46,454 bases of DNA from Acanthamoeba sp. SK_2022b (GCA_027943245.1 JANDJZ010001763.1:1-46454); one strand, 5' to 3'; numbered from the stretch's first letter, positions 32,499-41,573 are shown. Notes: generated by a model from the sequence alone, not told the origin. Program-made: numbers and translations.

Positions 32499-35400
32499 AT
32501 GAGTACAGCGGTCAAAAGCATAGGCATCGCCGAGACGCCCAGCCTGAGCGAGCTGCGTGCGCAGAATGCCCAGTTCTCCCAGGAGCTCGACAAACTCCAC
32601 GGCAAGCTGCAGCAGGCGTATGCCGGCATGTCACAGTTCGCAGGTGCCTCAACGGACACGGCGCTTGTGTCGGCGCGTGCCAGCGTCGATATCGAGAGCC
32701 TGTCTACTTCCATGGGCAAGATTGCAGGCCGCGCCAATGCCATGCTGGAAGTGGCGGGTTCGGCGGCCAAGGTGGGAGAGGCGCTCTACACGGCCAGTGC
32801 CCAGACAGAGAATCTGCGTACACGGCTGGACCTTGCCACCGGCGGCAAGGGCGCGCAGGAACTGGCCTATGTCACGGCCCTGGCCGATCGGCTGGGCCTG
32901 CAGCTCAATGCCACCGGCCAGGCCTACGCCGACTTCGCCACCAAGGCGCGAGGTACGGCGCTGGAGGGCGCGCAGGTGCAGACCATCTTCACGGGGATTG
33001 CCTCGGCCAACGCGGCCATGGGCCTTTCCGTGGAGCAGGGCAATGCCTCGTTGGCAGCCGTACTCGACCTGATGGGCAAGGGGACGATAGGCGCGTCGGA
33101 CTTCAGCGAGAAACTGGGACATATCCCGGAGGCGGCGCTGGTCGGCGCTCAGGCCCTGGGTGTGACACAGGAGCGGTTCTCCCAGATGCTGCAGACCGGC
33201 GAGGTCGTGACGCAGGACTTTCTGCCCCGTTTCTCGCAGGCGCTGCAAAGCTCCCTGGGAGAGGGGACGGACAAGGCGGCGGACAGGCTGGATGCCGGCA
33301 CCCAACGCATGGCCAACGCCTGGGACAAGCTCAAGTCCGCCGTGGGAGATTCCGGCATCAGCCAGATGATCTCCTTTGGCATGAATGCAGCGGCCAACGA
33401 TATGAACGCCTTTTCGGAGTCCATGTCGCGGGCGCGTGACAACGGGTCGGGCTTCCTGGGCCAGATCAGCAGCGGCCTGGGCAACATCGCCGGGCGCGCG
33501 GTGGGCTTGCAATACATCAGCACGGCCTTCCAGTCGAATGCGGAAAAGGCAGCCTATCTGGCCAAGGAGCTTCCGCGCGCCAGGGCTGAACTGGAGATGC
33601 TGCAGGCCAAGGGGGCAGCGACATCGCGCAATGTATGGGTGCGCACGGCCCATGACGATGCCCAGCGCCTGGTCGAAAAATTGCAGCAGGTGCAGCGCGA
33701 ATTGATGGCGGCACAGGGTCAGCGCAATGCAGGCGGCGGCCGCGGGTTCATCAATCCGCCGCTGGTGGGACAGCCACAGCCGCAGGAGCAAAGCAAGAAA
33801 ACCGATGCGCCTGCGCAGAAGAAAGAGCCGCCTGCGGTACCCCGCACCGTCAGCTACGCACCACCGGCCGTGCCAGCCAGAACGCAGCAGGACAATGAGG
33901 AGCTCAAGCGCGATCAGGAACTGCAGAAAAGGCAGCAGGAGGTGGCGCAGCTCGTCACGGAGCACCAGACCAAGGCCGGACTGGCCGAAAAGAACCTGGA
34001 ACTCGCCCGGCAGGAGACCCTCGCGGTCGGTCTGACTGGCGATGCGTTGGGACAGCTGCGGCAGGAGCAGGTCGAAAAGACCATCGCGGAACTGCAAGAC
34101 AACGCAGCCAAGCAAGAGAGCGTCCGATGCTCGAAGGACGTCGCCGAGGCCGTGGGCAAAGAGGCCGAGGCCACGCGCGAACTCGCCAGGGTCAAGGGCT
34201 ACAACGACTCGGCACGCATGGTGGCCGAGTATGCGCAAAGCGTGAAGGAGGCCAACGAGGCGACCCAGTTCGAGCAGTCCCTGGCCGCCATGTCGCAGCG
34301 CGATCGGGAGATTGCCCTGGCGCAGTACAGGATTGAGATAGATCTCCAGAAAAAGCTGCAAGACATCGCGGCCAAGAATCCCACGGATGCCGCTGCCGCC
34401 CAGAAGCTCAAGGAAGACGCCACGGCCGCTGCGAACCAGGCCAAGGCCAATGTCGCCGAGCGCACCCGCATGCAGGAAACCCAGAAGTCCGTTGACCAGA
34501 TGGACGAGATGTTCCGCAAGGGCTTCGCAGACATGCTGGCCAACGGTACGGAAGGCTGGCGCACGTTCACCAAGAACCTGAGCGCGACGTTCAAGGCCAC
34601 GGTGGCCGATGAGATGTACAAGGCGTTCGCGCGGCCGCTTGTCATGCCTGTGATAGCGCAACTGCAAGGATTCATCGGCAACCTTGGCGCGGCGCTGGGG
34701 CTCGGCGGGGCGGGTTCAGGCGGCTTGCTCGGGTTGGCCGGCAACGCAGGCAACTTTTTGTCTCTGGCTGGCAGCGGCGGAATGCTGGGCAGTCTGGCGG
34801 GAACCGTTGGGGGATGGCTTGGCTTCGGCGGTTCGACAGCAGCTGCATCAGGTCTTGGGTTGACCGCTGGAGGCGGTTTAGGCCTTACGGCTGGAGGCGG
34901 GCTGGGCTTGACTGCCTCCGGGGCAGGTGCGAGCTCCATCGGCGCTGGGCTGGGCTCCGGAACCGCGGGTAGCGCAATGGGGTTGGGTGCTGCGATGCCA
35001 TGGATCGCTGGGGGCTTGGCACTGTATTCGCTGCTCAGCAGTGATGTTTTCGGCTCCCGCGGCCCCAACCACGCCGGTGCCGCCTACAGCACCGCTGGCG
35101 TCGGCAACGACAAGGCTGCCGAACAGCTGTTCGGCCGTGCGGCCGGAGACTGGTATGACGATCTGACGCAGCGCCACAGCGATGCCGTCGAAAAGCAGCT
35201 CAAGACCAGCCTGGATGGCCTGGCCTCGGTCTATGGGTCCCTCAGCAAATACGCGACGGGTAGCGCGCGCGGCATTGACTTGGTCGGCGGCTTTGCCGTC
35301 AACGGAAAGTACACCGACGAGGATGCCTACGGCTATGCCAAGATCATCGACAAGGTGACGGGCACAGTGCTGGCCGGCTTCGAGAACCGCTCGCTGGGCA

Positions 35401-37460
35401 ACAACCCGGACGAGGCCTACAAGGCCTTCCTGGGCCAGACCGGTTCCCTGCTGGTGTCCGAACTCAAGAAGGCGGACCTGCCCAGCTGGATGCGCACCAC
35501 GCTGGACTCGCTGGGCGAAGCACCCAATGTCGAGGCGTTGCAGGCAGCCTTCCAGACCATCGACCTGATCGGCCGCTCCTTCGAGGAACTGGGCAAGAAG
35601 ATCACGGGCTTTGCCGACCTGACCGACCTGGCCTTCGAGTCCCTGATCAAGGCTTCGGGCGGCATCGAGGCGCTGAATGCCAACGCCGGCAGCTTCTACC
35701 AGAACTTCTACAGCGAGGACGAGCGCAAGACCATCGCCAAGCGCGAGATGGGCAGCAAGCTCAAGGACTTGGGCGTGGACATAGACCTGGATGCCGACGA
35801 CGCCCAGGCCCGGTTCCGCAAGCTGGTGGAGGACAAGCTCAAGGCAGCCAACTCCGAGGAGGCGAATGCCAAGGTATTGAAGGACGCCATCTCGAAGGTC
35901 CAGGGCACGCAAGGCCTCAAGGACATGGCCAAGACTGGCGCCTTCAAGGACTGGGCCAGCACCACCCTGGGAGAAGGTTCGGGCGATATCGGAAAACTCG
36001 CGGCCGATCTCGAGAACCTGGCGAACACCAGCACGTCGCTGGCCGACTTCACTGCCGGTATGGACAAGCTGATCGGCAATATCGGCGGCACCGGCAAATC
36101 TTCGGCCGAGACTGCTGCCGAGCTGCTCAAGCTCAACGACACGTTCAAGGCCGTTACCAAGACATCCGAGGATGCTGCGGCGGCTTCTGCCAAACAGGCG
36201 GAGGAAGCCAAGCGCAAGCAGGAGGAGCAGGCGCAGGAGGCGAAGAAGAAGAACGAGGCCGATACGGATGCGGCGTGGAGCCTGCTGCAGCGTTCCGTCG
36301 ATGCGGAGCGCTCGGCCATACAGGCACGCATCGATGTCGCGCAGGAGCGCGTGGATACCGAGCGCGCCCTCATGGACACCTTGCGCGGGCATGTCGTCGA
36401 ACTGCGCGGCCAGATCGAGAGCACCCAGGCCATGGCCTTGGCCAGAGCCAACGAGGTCATTGACCAGGCACTGGCTGCGTACCGGCGCACGGGCTATCTG
36501 CCCGAATCGGCTGACATCGGCGAGGCCGTCTCGGCTGCGCGCGGCGGTATTTCCTCGGGCAACTTCCGCTCGCGCCTGGACTATGAGGCCGCGCAGTTGA
36601 TCCTGGCCAACAAGCTCGAAGTGCTGCATGACGCGGCGGGCGAGCAGCTGTCTGCCGATGAATTGATTCTGGAGCAGGAAAAAAGCCAGGTCGATGCGTT
36701 GGACCGGCTGCTCAAGACCGAGAAGGAGGCGCTGGACATAGCGCGTGGCATCGACACGCGGCTGCTGTCGTCCGATCTCGCATGGGCGGAATTCCGCGCG
36801 GCACTGCTCAAGGAAGGAGCTGGTACCGGAGGTGGTGCTGGTTCTGGCGGAAGCGGTTCCGGTGGTGGCAGCGGGGGCGCGGAACTTGGTCCGGGGCCAG
36901 GTCCTGGGAGTGGAGGCGGCAGCTCCGCCGTGTACAGCAAGTACAAGATGCCTATTGCTGTGCTCGGTGATGGCTTCGCGATCTACGACTACGAAACGGA
37001 TCCCGAGAGAGTCAAGAAGCTCGATGCGCTCTCGCCAACCTTCCATAAGTACGACGGCACCGGAGACCTGGTGGGACTGGCCAATGACATCAAGGCCCAG
37101 GGGGGCACGGCGCTGGATCTTGCCTATCTGTATGGCTACTCGGAGCGCGACGTGCTGGCGGCGTTGGACCAGTTCGGCATTCCGCGCTTCGCCTCGGGTG
37201 GCGAGCACTTCGGCGGCCTGCGCCTGGTCGGGGAAAACGGCCCCGAGCTCGAGTTCACCGGACCTTCACGGATCCACAGCGCCCAGCAGACGCGGCGCCT
37301 GCTGGAGGGCATGCAGGGCGGCGACCTGCACAGGGCCCTCGAGTCCCTGCAGCGTCTGACCTATGACCTGGGGCGCCAGCAGATCGTGCTGCTGCAAAGC
37401 CTCGAAAAGATGGCTCGCAAGAGCGACGCCATCGGCGTCAAGCAAAGGGAGACCGCATGA
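32499..37460 (+). CDS. Phage tail tape measure protein
   Basis: This 1653-residue protein determines tail length; at about 0.15 nm per residue a tail near 250 nm would be expected. Residues about 90-250 match the tape-measure N-terminal domain (TDLADRLGLQLNATGQAYADFATKARGT-type sequence, then MGKGTIGASDFSEKLGHIPEA). Long helical or coiled-coil stretches cover about 450-690 and 1220-1430. A hydrophobic Gly/Ala-rich region (about 705-860) is typical of the membrane-active segment. The C-terminus (about 1560-1610) carries FASGGEHFGGLRLVGENGPELEF, a common tape-measure ending. It overlaps the next gene by 4 bases. The frame is uninterrupted over nearly 5 kb. Confidence 0.95.
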   Translation: MSTAVKSIGIAETPSLSELRAQNAQFSQELDKLHGKLQQAYAGMSQFAGASTDTALVSARASVDIESLSTSMGKIAGRANAMLEVAGSAAKVGEALYTASAQTENLRTRLDLATGGKGAQELAYVTALADRLGLQLNATGQAYADFATKARGTALEGAQVQTIFTGIASANAAMGLSVEQGNASLAAVLDLMGKGTIGASDFSEKLGHIPEAALVGAQALGVTQERFSQMLQTGEVVTQDFLPRFSQALQSSLGEGTDKAADRLDAGTQRMANAWDKLKSAVGDSGISQMISFGMNAAANDMNAFSESMSRARDNGSGFLGQISSGLGNIAGRAVGLQYISTAFQSNAEKAAYLAKELPRARAELEMLQAKGAATSRNVWVRTAHDDAQRLVEKLQQVQRELMAAQGQRNAGGGRGFINPPLVGQPQPQEQSKKTDAPAQKKEPPAVPRTVSYAPPAVPARTQQDNEELKRDQELQKRQQEVAQLVTEHQTKAGLAEKNLELARQETLAVGLTGDALGQLRQEQVEKTIAELQDNAAKQESVRCSKDVAEAVGKEAEATRELARVKGYNDSARMVAEYAQSVKEANEATQFEQSLAAMSQRDREIALAQYRIEIDLQKKLQDIAAKNPTDAAAAQKLKEDATAAANQAKANVAERTRMQETQKSVDQMDEMFRKGFADMLANGTEGWRTFTKNLSATFKATVADEMYKAFARPLVMPVIAQLQGFIGNLGAALGLGGAGSGGLLGLAGNAGNFLSLAGSGGMLGSLAGTVGGWLGFGGSTAAASGLGLTAGGGLGLTAGGGLGLTASGAGASSIGAGLGSGTAGSAMGLGAAMPWIAGGLALYSLLSSDVFGSRGPNHAGAAYSTAGVGNDKAAEQLFGRAAGDWYDDLTQRHSDAVEKQLKTSLDGLASVYGSLSKYATGSARGIDLVGGFAVNGKYTDEDAYGYAKIIDKVTGTVLAGFENRSLGNNPDEAYKAFLGQTGSLLVSELKKADLPSWMRTTLDSLGEAPNVEALQAAFQTIDLIGRSFEELGKKITGFADLTDLAFESLIKASGGIEALNANAGSFYQNFYSEDERKTIAKREMGSKLKDLGVDIDLDADDAQARFRKLVEDKLKAANSEEANAKVLKDAISKVQGTQGLKDMAKTGAFKDWASTTLGEGSGDIGKLAADLENLANTSTSLADFTAGMDKLIGNIGGTGKSSAETAAELLKLNDTFKAVTKTSEDAAAASAKQAEEAKRKQEEQAQEAKKKNEADTDAAWSLLQRSVDAERSAIQARIDVAQERVDTERALMDTLRGHVVELRGQIESTQAMALARANEVIDQALAAYRRTGYLPESADIGEAVSAARGGISSGNFRSRLDYEAAQLILANKLEVLHDAAGEQLSADELILEQEKSQVDALDRLLKTEKEALDIARGIDTRLLSSDLAWAEFRAALLKEGAGTGGGAGSGGSGSGGGSGGAELGPGPGPGSGGGSSAVYSKYKMPIAVLGDGFAIYDYETDPERVKKLDALSPTFHKYDGTGDLVGLANDIKAQGGTALDLAYLYGYSERDVLAALDQFGIPRFASGGEHFGGLRLVGENGPELEFTGPSRIHSAQQTRRLLEGMQGGDLHRALESLQRLTYDLGRQQIVLLQSLEKMARKSDAIGVKQRETA

Positions 37461-38392
37461 ACGACGAATTCACACGCGGCATGGGATTTGTGCCGCCCCT
37501 GCCGATCACGCTCGACAACATGAGCACGAACGTCGCCGCAAGCGGCCTGCAGCCCTGGTCCGCCAGCAAAGCCTATGCGCTGAACGACGAGATCATCGAC
37601 GCCTCGCGCGTGATCTGGCGCAGCATGGCCGGCAGCAATACCGGCAATGACCCCACCAGTTCGGAAGGCAAGTGGCAAAGGCTCGGTGTGGAAAACCGGC
37701 TGCGCATGTTCGATGCCAGCCTGGGCTCGTACACCGAGGCCGACGACCTCATCGAGGTCACCATCAAGCCCGGCCGCGTGGTCACGGACATCGAGCTACT
37801 GGGCCTGCAGGCGCACACGGTCGAGGTGGTGATGACCGACCCCGTGGCCGGCGAGGTGTTCCACAGCGGGCAGCGCCTGGTGCTGCGCCCTTCGGGCAAT
37901 TCGCACTGGGGCTACTTCTTCAACCCCATAGAGCGCGAACGAAAGCTGTCCATCTCGGGACTGCCGGCCTACACGCAGGCCAGCATCACGATACGCATCG
38001 CCAACCTGGGGGCCAAGGCGCGCTGCGCCGAAGTCGTCATCGGCCGTGCCGTCTGGCTGGGCAACACGCAGTGGAGGCCCTCGGTCAGCTTCGACGACTG
38101 GAGCCTCAAGAAGCGCGACGACTGGGGCGGCTGGATGGCCGAGCCCGGCGCCTACAGCGACCGCTTGAAGCTGCAGGTCCTCGTTCACGGCACGCAGTAC
38201 GAGCGCGTGCGCAACGAAATCCTGGCGTATCGCGCCAGACCGGTCGTCTGGATAGGTGCGCGCGGCTACGGCGTGCTCACCACCTACGGCTACATCACGG
38301 GTTTCGACCAGGTTCTGGTGGCCCATGGCTTCTCCGATTGCAACCTAACCATTGAAGGACTGGAAGACGATGAACTTCACACCCCCACCTAG
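37457..38392 (+). CDS. Phage distal tail protein with N-terminal carbohydrate-binding-like module
   Basis: This 311-residue protein follows the tape measure with a 4-base overlap. Near its N-terminus (about 32-76) lies a segment of the type found in carbohydrate-binding family 5/12 modules: PWSASKAYALNDEI, WRSMAGSNTGNDP, KWQRLG. The rest (about 80-311) is beta-rich with several Trp residues and ends in an apparent small domain (PVVWIGARGYGVLTTYGYITGF). Position suggests a distal tail or baseplate-hub component. I do not recognise a named family. Its last 23 bases overlap the next gene. Confidence 0.65.
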   Translation: MNDEFTRGMGFVPPLPITLDNMSTNVAASGLQPWSASKAYALNDEIIDASRVIWRSMAGSNTGNDPTSSEGKWQRLGVENRLRMFDASLGSYTEADDLIEVTIKPGRVVTDIELLGLQAHTVEVVMTDPVAGEVFHSGQRLVLRPSGNSHWGYFFNPIERERKLSISGLPAYTQASITIRIANLGAKARCAEVVIGRAVWLGNTQWRPSVSFDDWSLKKRDDWGGWMAEPGAYSDRLKLQVLVHGTQYERVRNEILAYRARPVVWIGARGYGVLTTYGYITGFDQVLVAHGFSDCNLTIEGLEDDELHTPT

Positions 38393-39071
38393 TGCACCCG
38401 AGGAATCGGTGGCGATCCCGAATCGTCGCACGGACCCGCAGGACGTCTTCGACGTCAAGACGGATGTCTATCTGAACTGGCTGACGGGCTTTCGTAACTG
38501 GACAACAGGCCTGGTGACGTGGCTCACGACGTTTCTGACGGAAATGGCCCAGGCCATGCTGACGGTCGAGGGCAACAAGAACGCTGCGCAGGCCGCCGCC
38601 TCCGCCGCCGCGACCAGCGCCCAGAACGCTGCCATTGTCGCCGGTGCCTCCCGATGGGCGCCGGGCAGCTACGCCCAGGGCGACGCCGTGTGGTCGCCCC
38701 AGTCGCTGCTGACCTATCGGCGCGTACCAGCCGGCACCACGGCCAGCGCGCTCGACCCGGCCCAGGATCCCGCGGGCTGGCGGCTGTCCGGTTCACCGCA
38801 GTCCATGCCGCAGCAGGAGCTGACAACGGCAGGGCCGCATCACCTGATCGTCGGCATGCACTACATCGTCCTGCACCCGCAGTGCGAATGCCTGATGCCG
38901 GCCGGGTCCGCGCCACAGGAGCAACTGCGCGTCACCAACCGCTCCGGTGCGCTGACGCCCGTGCTCAGACGCAACGGGGGCAAGTTTTCCGGAATCGAGG
39001 ACGACCTGGCGCTGGACTCGCGCTATGCCGACCGCGTATTTACTCAAACCGCAACCCTGGGGTGGATCTGA
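38370..39071 (+). CDS. Tail tip / fibre-associated protein, carbohydrate-binding-like module
   Basis: This 233-residue protein begins with an amphipathic helical segment (WLTGFRNWTTGLVTWLTTF) and an Ala-rich coiled-coil-like stretch (about 55-85). It then has WAPGSYAQGDAVWSP, LLTYRRVPAGTTAS and PAGWRLSG (about 90-140), again like a family 5/12 carbohydrate-binding module. The C-terminal part (about 150-233) is beta-rich. This order fits a fibre stem or connector. ATG 38370 is chosen over TTG 38352. It overlaps the next gene by one base (TGATG). Confidence 0.6.
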   Translation: MNFTPPPSAPEESVAIPNRRTDPQDVFDVKTDVYLNWLTGFRNWTTGLVTWLTTFLTEMAQAMLTVEGNKNAAQAAASAAATSAQNAAIVAGASRWAPGSYAQGDAVWSPQSLLTYRRVPAGTTASALDPAQDPAGWRLSGSPQSMPQQELTTAGPHHLIVGMHYIVLHPQCECLMPAGSAPQEQLRVTNRSGALTPVLRRNGGKFSGIEDDLALDSRYADRVFTQTATLGWI

Positions 39072-40177
39072 TGCTTTCCTTCAACAATATCTATGGACAA
39101 CCTGCTGCGCTGATGCGTCGGCGTATTTGGAGTGGAGAGGAACGTAAGGTTCCAGGGGTTTCGGTGAGAATCGTCAATGCATTCAAGCCCGTGCGAAGTG
39201 TTTCTCCAGTAAATATTTCTGTGAGTATGGGTTTATACAGTAGTCAGCAGTACTTTCTTGTGCGAGGTGCCACGCTCTATACAAGCCCCGATTTGAAGGT
39301 GCTTACTCAACGCCTGTTGGTGAATGGTGAAAATGCCAATATCGTATCCATGGCACATAATAATGATACGGTCATTATTGGGGCCAGGTATTGGACAGGA
39401 TTTTCTTGGGGGTATGTAAGCTATGCCAGTGTTGATGGCGGCATCACCTTTAAGAACATAACCGCCACTCCTAACTATGTCAGGGCGGGTAGCTATTTTT
39501 ATGCTATTTCCTCTAGCATGGCCCGTTCAGCGACAGGTCTGGATACCGTTTGGAGTGCTACGGCAATGCCGCCATCATCGGCAGGATGGAGCCATGTTCT
39601 GCACAATGGGAGTATCTATCTTTCATTGAGTTATATTAATAACTCCTTCTATGAATTGGCTTATTCAGAGAACGGCTCTGCTTTCAATCTTTCCACCAAT
39701 TTTGCAAGCGTGCGCTCAAAAATTCCTTCCGGTATGTATTTCAAGGAGGCAGCGGTGGTTGGGAGGAAGTTCGTGCTAGTGGGCGTAGCTGGAAAAATCA
39801 TCCATACTATTGCGACGGAAGATGGTATTAATTTTGAGCAATTTGATCAGTATCTTGAGACTGGTGTAGACGGAGAGGCATTTCGTGGGTGGAATATACA
39901 GTCAACGAGCACAGGCGATGCAATATATATGCGTGGGACGACCAGTGATATCGCTGGTGTTGGTCGCGTGAGGGTTTTTTCCTGTATGGATGGCAGGAAT
40001 TGGCGTGTCCTGCCCTCTCTGGTTGCAAGTAGCTCATTTACTGATCCGACAAACGGATTTTTTGCGCTGGCCCCCGGCCAAGGTATCTATGTGACCCCGT
40101 GGCCCGATGCAGACCATGCATTCATCTCCGACACCGTCAACGACCGCGACTTCTATTACGAACTGGGTGCCGCATGA
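39071..40177 (+). CDS. Asp-box beta-propeller-like tail fibre / receptor-binding protein
   Basis: This 368-residue protein is strikingly AT-richer than everything around it up to about 40060, after which GC-rich sequence returns for its last roughly 35 codons. At least four Asp-box-like motifs of the pattern S/T-x-D/N-G-x-x-F/W are visible near residues 121 (SVDGGITFK), 199 (SENGSAFN), 250 (TEDGINFE) and 305 (CMDGRNWR), as in sialidase-type beta-propellers. Place at the end of the tail genes suggests the receptor-binding protein that sets target range. It overlaps both neighbours (1 and 4 bases). It is probably a horizontally replaced cassette. No enzyme active site can be claimed. Confidence 0.7.
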   Translation: MLSFNNIYGQPAALMRRRIWSGEERKVPGVSVRIVNAFKPVRSVSPVNISVSMGLYSSQQYFLVRGATLYTSPDLKVLTQRLLVNGENANIVSMAHNNDTVIIGARYWTGFSWGYVSYASVDGGITFKNITATPNYVRAGSYFYAISSSMARSATGLDTVWSATAMPPSSAGWSHVLHNGSIYLSLSYINNSFYELAYSENGSAFNLSTNFASVRSKIPSGMYFKEAAVVGRKFVLVGVAGKIIHTIATEDGINFEQFDQYLETGVDGEAFRGWNIQSTSTGDAIYMRGTTSDIAGVGRVRVFSCMDGRNWRVLPSLVASSSFTDPTNGFFALAPGQGIYVTPWPDADHAFISDTVNDRDFYYELGAA

Positions 40178-40716
40178 ACTACGAATTCAACCTCTGGGGC
40201 TGGTACGCAGGCATGTCCACCACGCCCGGCGCGCGCACGACGACACTGCCGCCCGACAACATGCAGACGCACGAGACAGCGGGCCGCCCGCGCAGCAACT
40301 TCACGGGCCTAGCCTGGGTCGAACTGCCTTATGAGGCCCCGCCCGAGCCGGTGCCCGAACCCGCGATGCCGGAGATCGTCATCACCGGCATCGCGGCCGA
40401 CAAGGAGGACTTTGTACATACTCCCGACTTCACCGATGCGACGGTGCCGGTGGGCGCCACGCTGGCCCTCTCTGCCGAGCTACGGGCAGGCGCGCAGGTG
40501 TTGGCCAAGGATGACAGCTTTCGACTGCCCATCCGGTCGCGCGATGGCCGCGAGCGCGTGGTGCTGGCCTCCATGGTCCAGGGCGTTCTGCGCTTCTCGG
40601 TCCACTTCGAGGACAGCCGGGTTTGGGAAGTGACCGAGGCCGCGATCAATGCCGACCTGCCGCCTGGGAGGCGCATGCGCTTCAAGGGCATCAAGGTATT
40701 TGCCGTGGAGGCATGA
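40174..40716 (+). CDS. Last tail-island gene, unknown function
   Basis: This 180-residue protein overlaps the fibre gene by 4 bases (ATGA). The first 60 residues include a Trp-rich start (YEFNLWGWYAGMS) and a Pro/Glu-rich linker near 60-70. The remainder (about 75-180) looks like a compact beta-sandwich domain with ALSAELRAGAQVLAKDDSFRLPI and RVWEVTEAAINADLPPGRRMRFKGIKVFAVEA. GC content is back at the genome level. It may be a fibre chaperone, a fibre-associated subunit or an immunity-like factor; nothing in the sequence decides this. A terminator follows directly. Confidence 0.7.
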   Translation: MNYEFNLWGWYAGMSTTPGARTTTLPPDNMQTHETAGRPRSNFTGLAWVELPYEAPPEPVPEPAMPEIVITGIAADKEDFVHTPDFTDATVPVGATLALSAELRAGAQVLAKDDSFRLPIRSRDGRERVVLASMVQGVLRFSVHFEDSRVWEVTEAAINADLPPGRRMRFKGIKVFAVEA

Positions 40717-40742
40717 CTTGCTCTGAGGCGTGACAACCAACC

Positions 40743-40765
40743 AAGCCGGCACCTGCCGGCTTTTT
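40743..40765 (+). terminator. Rho-independent terminator at the end of the tail operon
   Basis: AAGCCGGC (40743-40750) pairs with GCCGGCTT (40755-40762) around the loop ACCT and is followed by TTTTT. It marks the right boundary of the tail island. Confidence 0.92.
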
Positions 40766-40836
40766 GGCGCCTGCCCACAAGCTAGGTGTTTTCCCCCGCA
40801 TGTCTTCGCCGCGACAAGCTTTCCATGCAAAATAGC

Positions 40837-40848
40837 ACGAACGTTCGT
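40837..40848. promoter_or_regulatory. Palindromic operator upstream of the TetR gene
   Basis: ACGAACGTTCGT is a perfect 12-bp palindrome ending 17 bases before the TetR start codon. It is probably the binding site for autoregulation. Confidence 0.6.
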
Positions 40849-40865
40849 TTTAACAAGAATTTCGC

Positions 40866-41573
40866 ATGTCCAGCGTTTCCGCCCCACGCCGCACCGCTCG
40901 CTCTCCGACCAACTCCAATGCCGATCCCAAGGCCGGCTCTTCCGTGCACGAAGCGGCTGCGCCCGCGCCGCGCCGCGCGCTGCACAAGGGTCAGCAGACC
41001 AAGGCCACCATTGTGGAGGCTGCCCTCAACCTGGCCACGCACATCGGCCTTGAGGGCCTGTCTATCGGCGCTCTGGCCGAGCTGACGGGCATGAGCAAGT
41101 CGGGCGTGTTCGCGCATTTTGGCTCGCGCGAGGAGCTGCAGATTTCCGTGGTGCATGAATACCACGACCGTTTCGAGCAGGAAGTGTTCTTTCCGGCGCT
41201 TCAGGCGCCGCGCGGCGTGGCGCGTCTGCGGGCGCTGTTCGACAACTGGATGAAGCGCACCTCCATCGAGCTGGACTCGGGCTGCATCTATATCAGCGGC
41301 GCCGTGGAGTTCGACGACCGCACGGGGCCGGTGCGCGATGCGCTGACGGCTTCGGTCCAGACCTGGCACGCAGCCATGCGCCGCACCATCGTGCAGTGCC
41401 GCGAATGCGGCGACCTGCGTGCCGACCTGGACGAGAACCAGCTGCTGTTCGAGATCCACGGCCTGATCCTGGCCCTGCATTACGAGGCGCGCTTCCTGCG
41501 CAACGAAGGCTCCATGCAGCGCGCCATCGACGGCTTCGAGAGCATTCTGGCGCGCTACGCCAGCCCGACCTGA
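40866..41573 (+). CDS. TetR-family regulator of the beta-oxidation cluster
   Basis: This 235-residue protein has a roughly 40-residue disordered N-terminus and a TetR DNA-binding domain (about 43-90: KATIVEAALNLATHIGLEGLSIGALAELTGMSKSGVFAHFGSREELQ). The all-helical ligand domain carries IELDSGCIYISGAVEFDDRTGPVRD near 135-160, which is characteristic of TetR regulators beside acyl-CoA dehydrogenases. It presumably senses an acyl-CoA and controls the downstream genes and itself through the palindrome just upstream. The 62-base gap to the acyl-CoA dehydrogenase gene suggests co-transcription. Confidence 0.9.
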   Translation: MSSVSAPRRTARSPTNSNADPKAGSSVHEAAAPAPRRALHKGQQTKATIVEAALNLATHIGLEGLSIGALAELTGMSKSGVFAHFGSREELQISVVHEYHDRFEQEVFFPALQAPRGVARLRALFDNWMKRTSIELDSGCIYISGAVEFDDRTGPVRDALTASVQTWHAAMRRTIVQCRECGDLRADLDENQLLFEIHGLILALHYEARFLRNEGSMQRAIDGFESILARYASPT

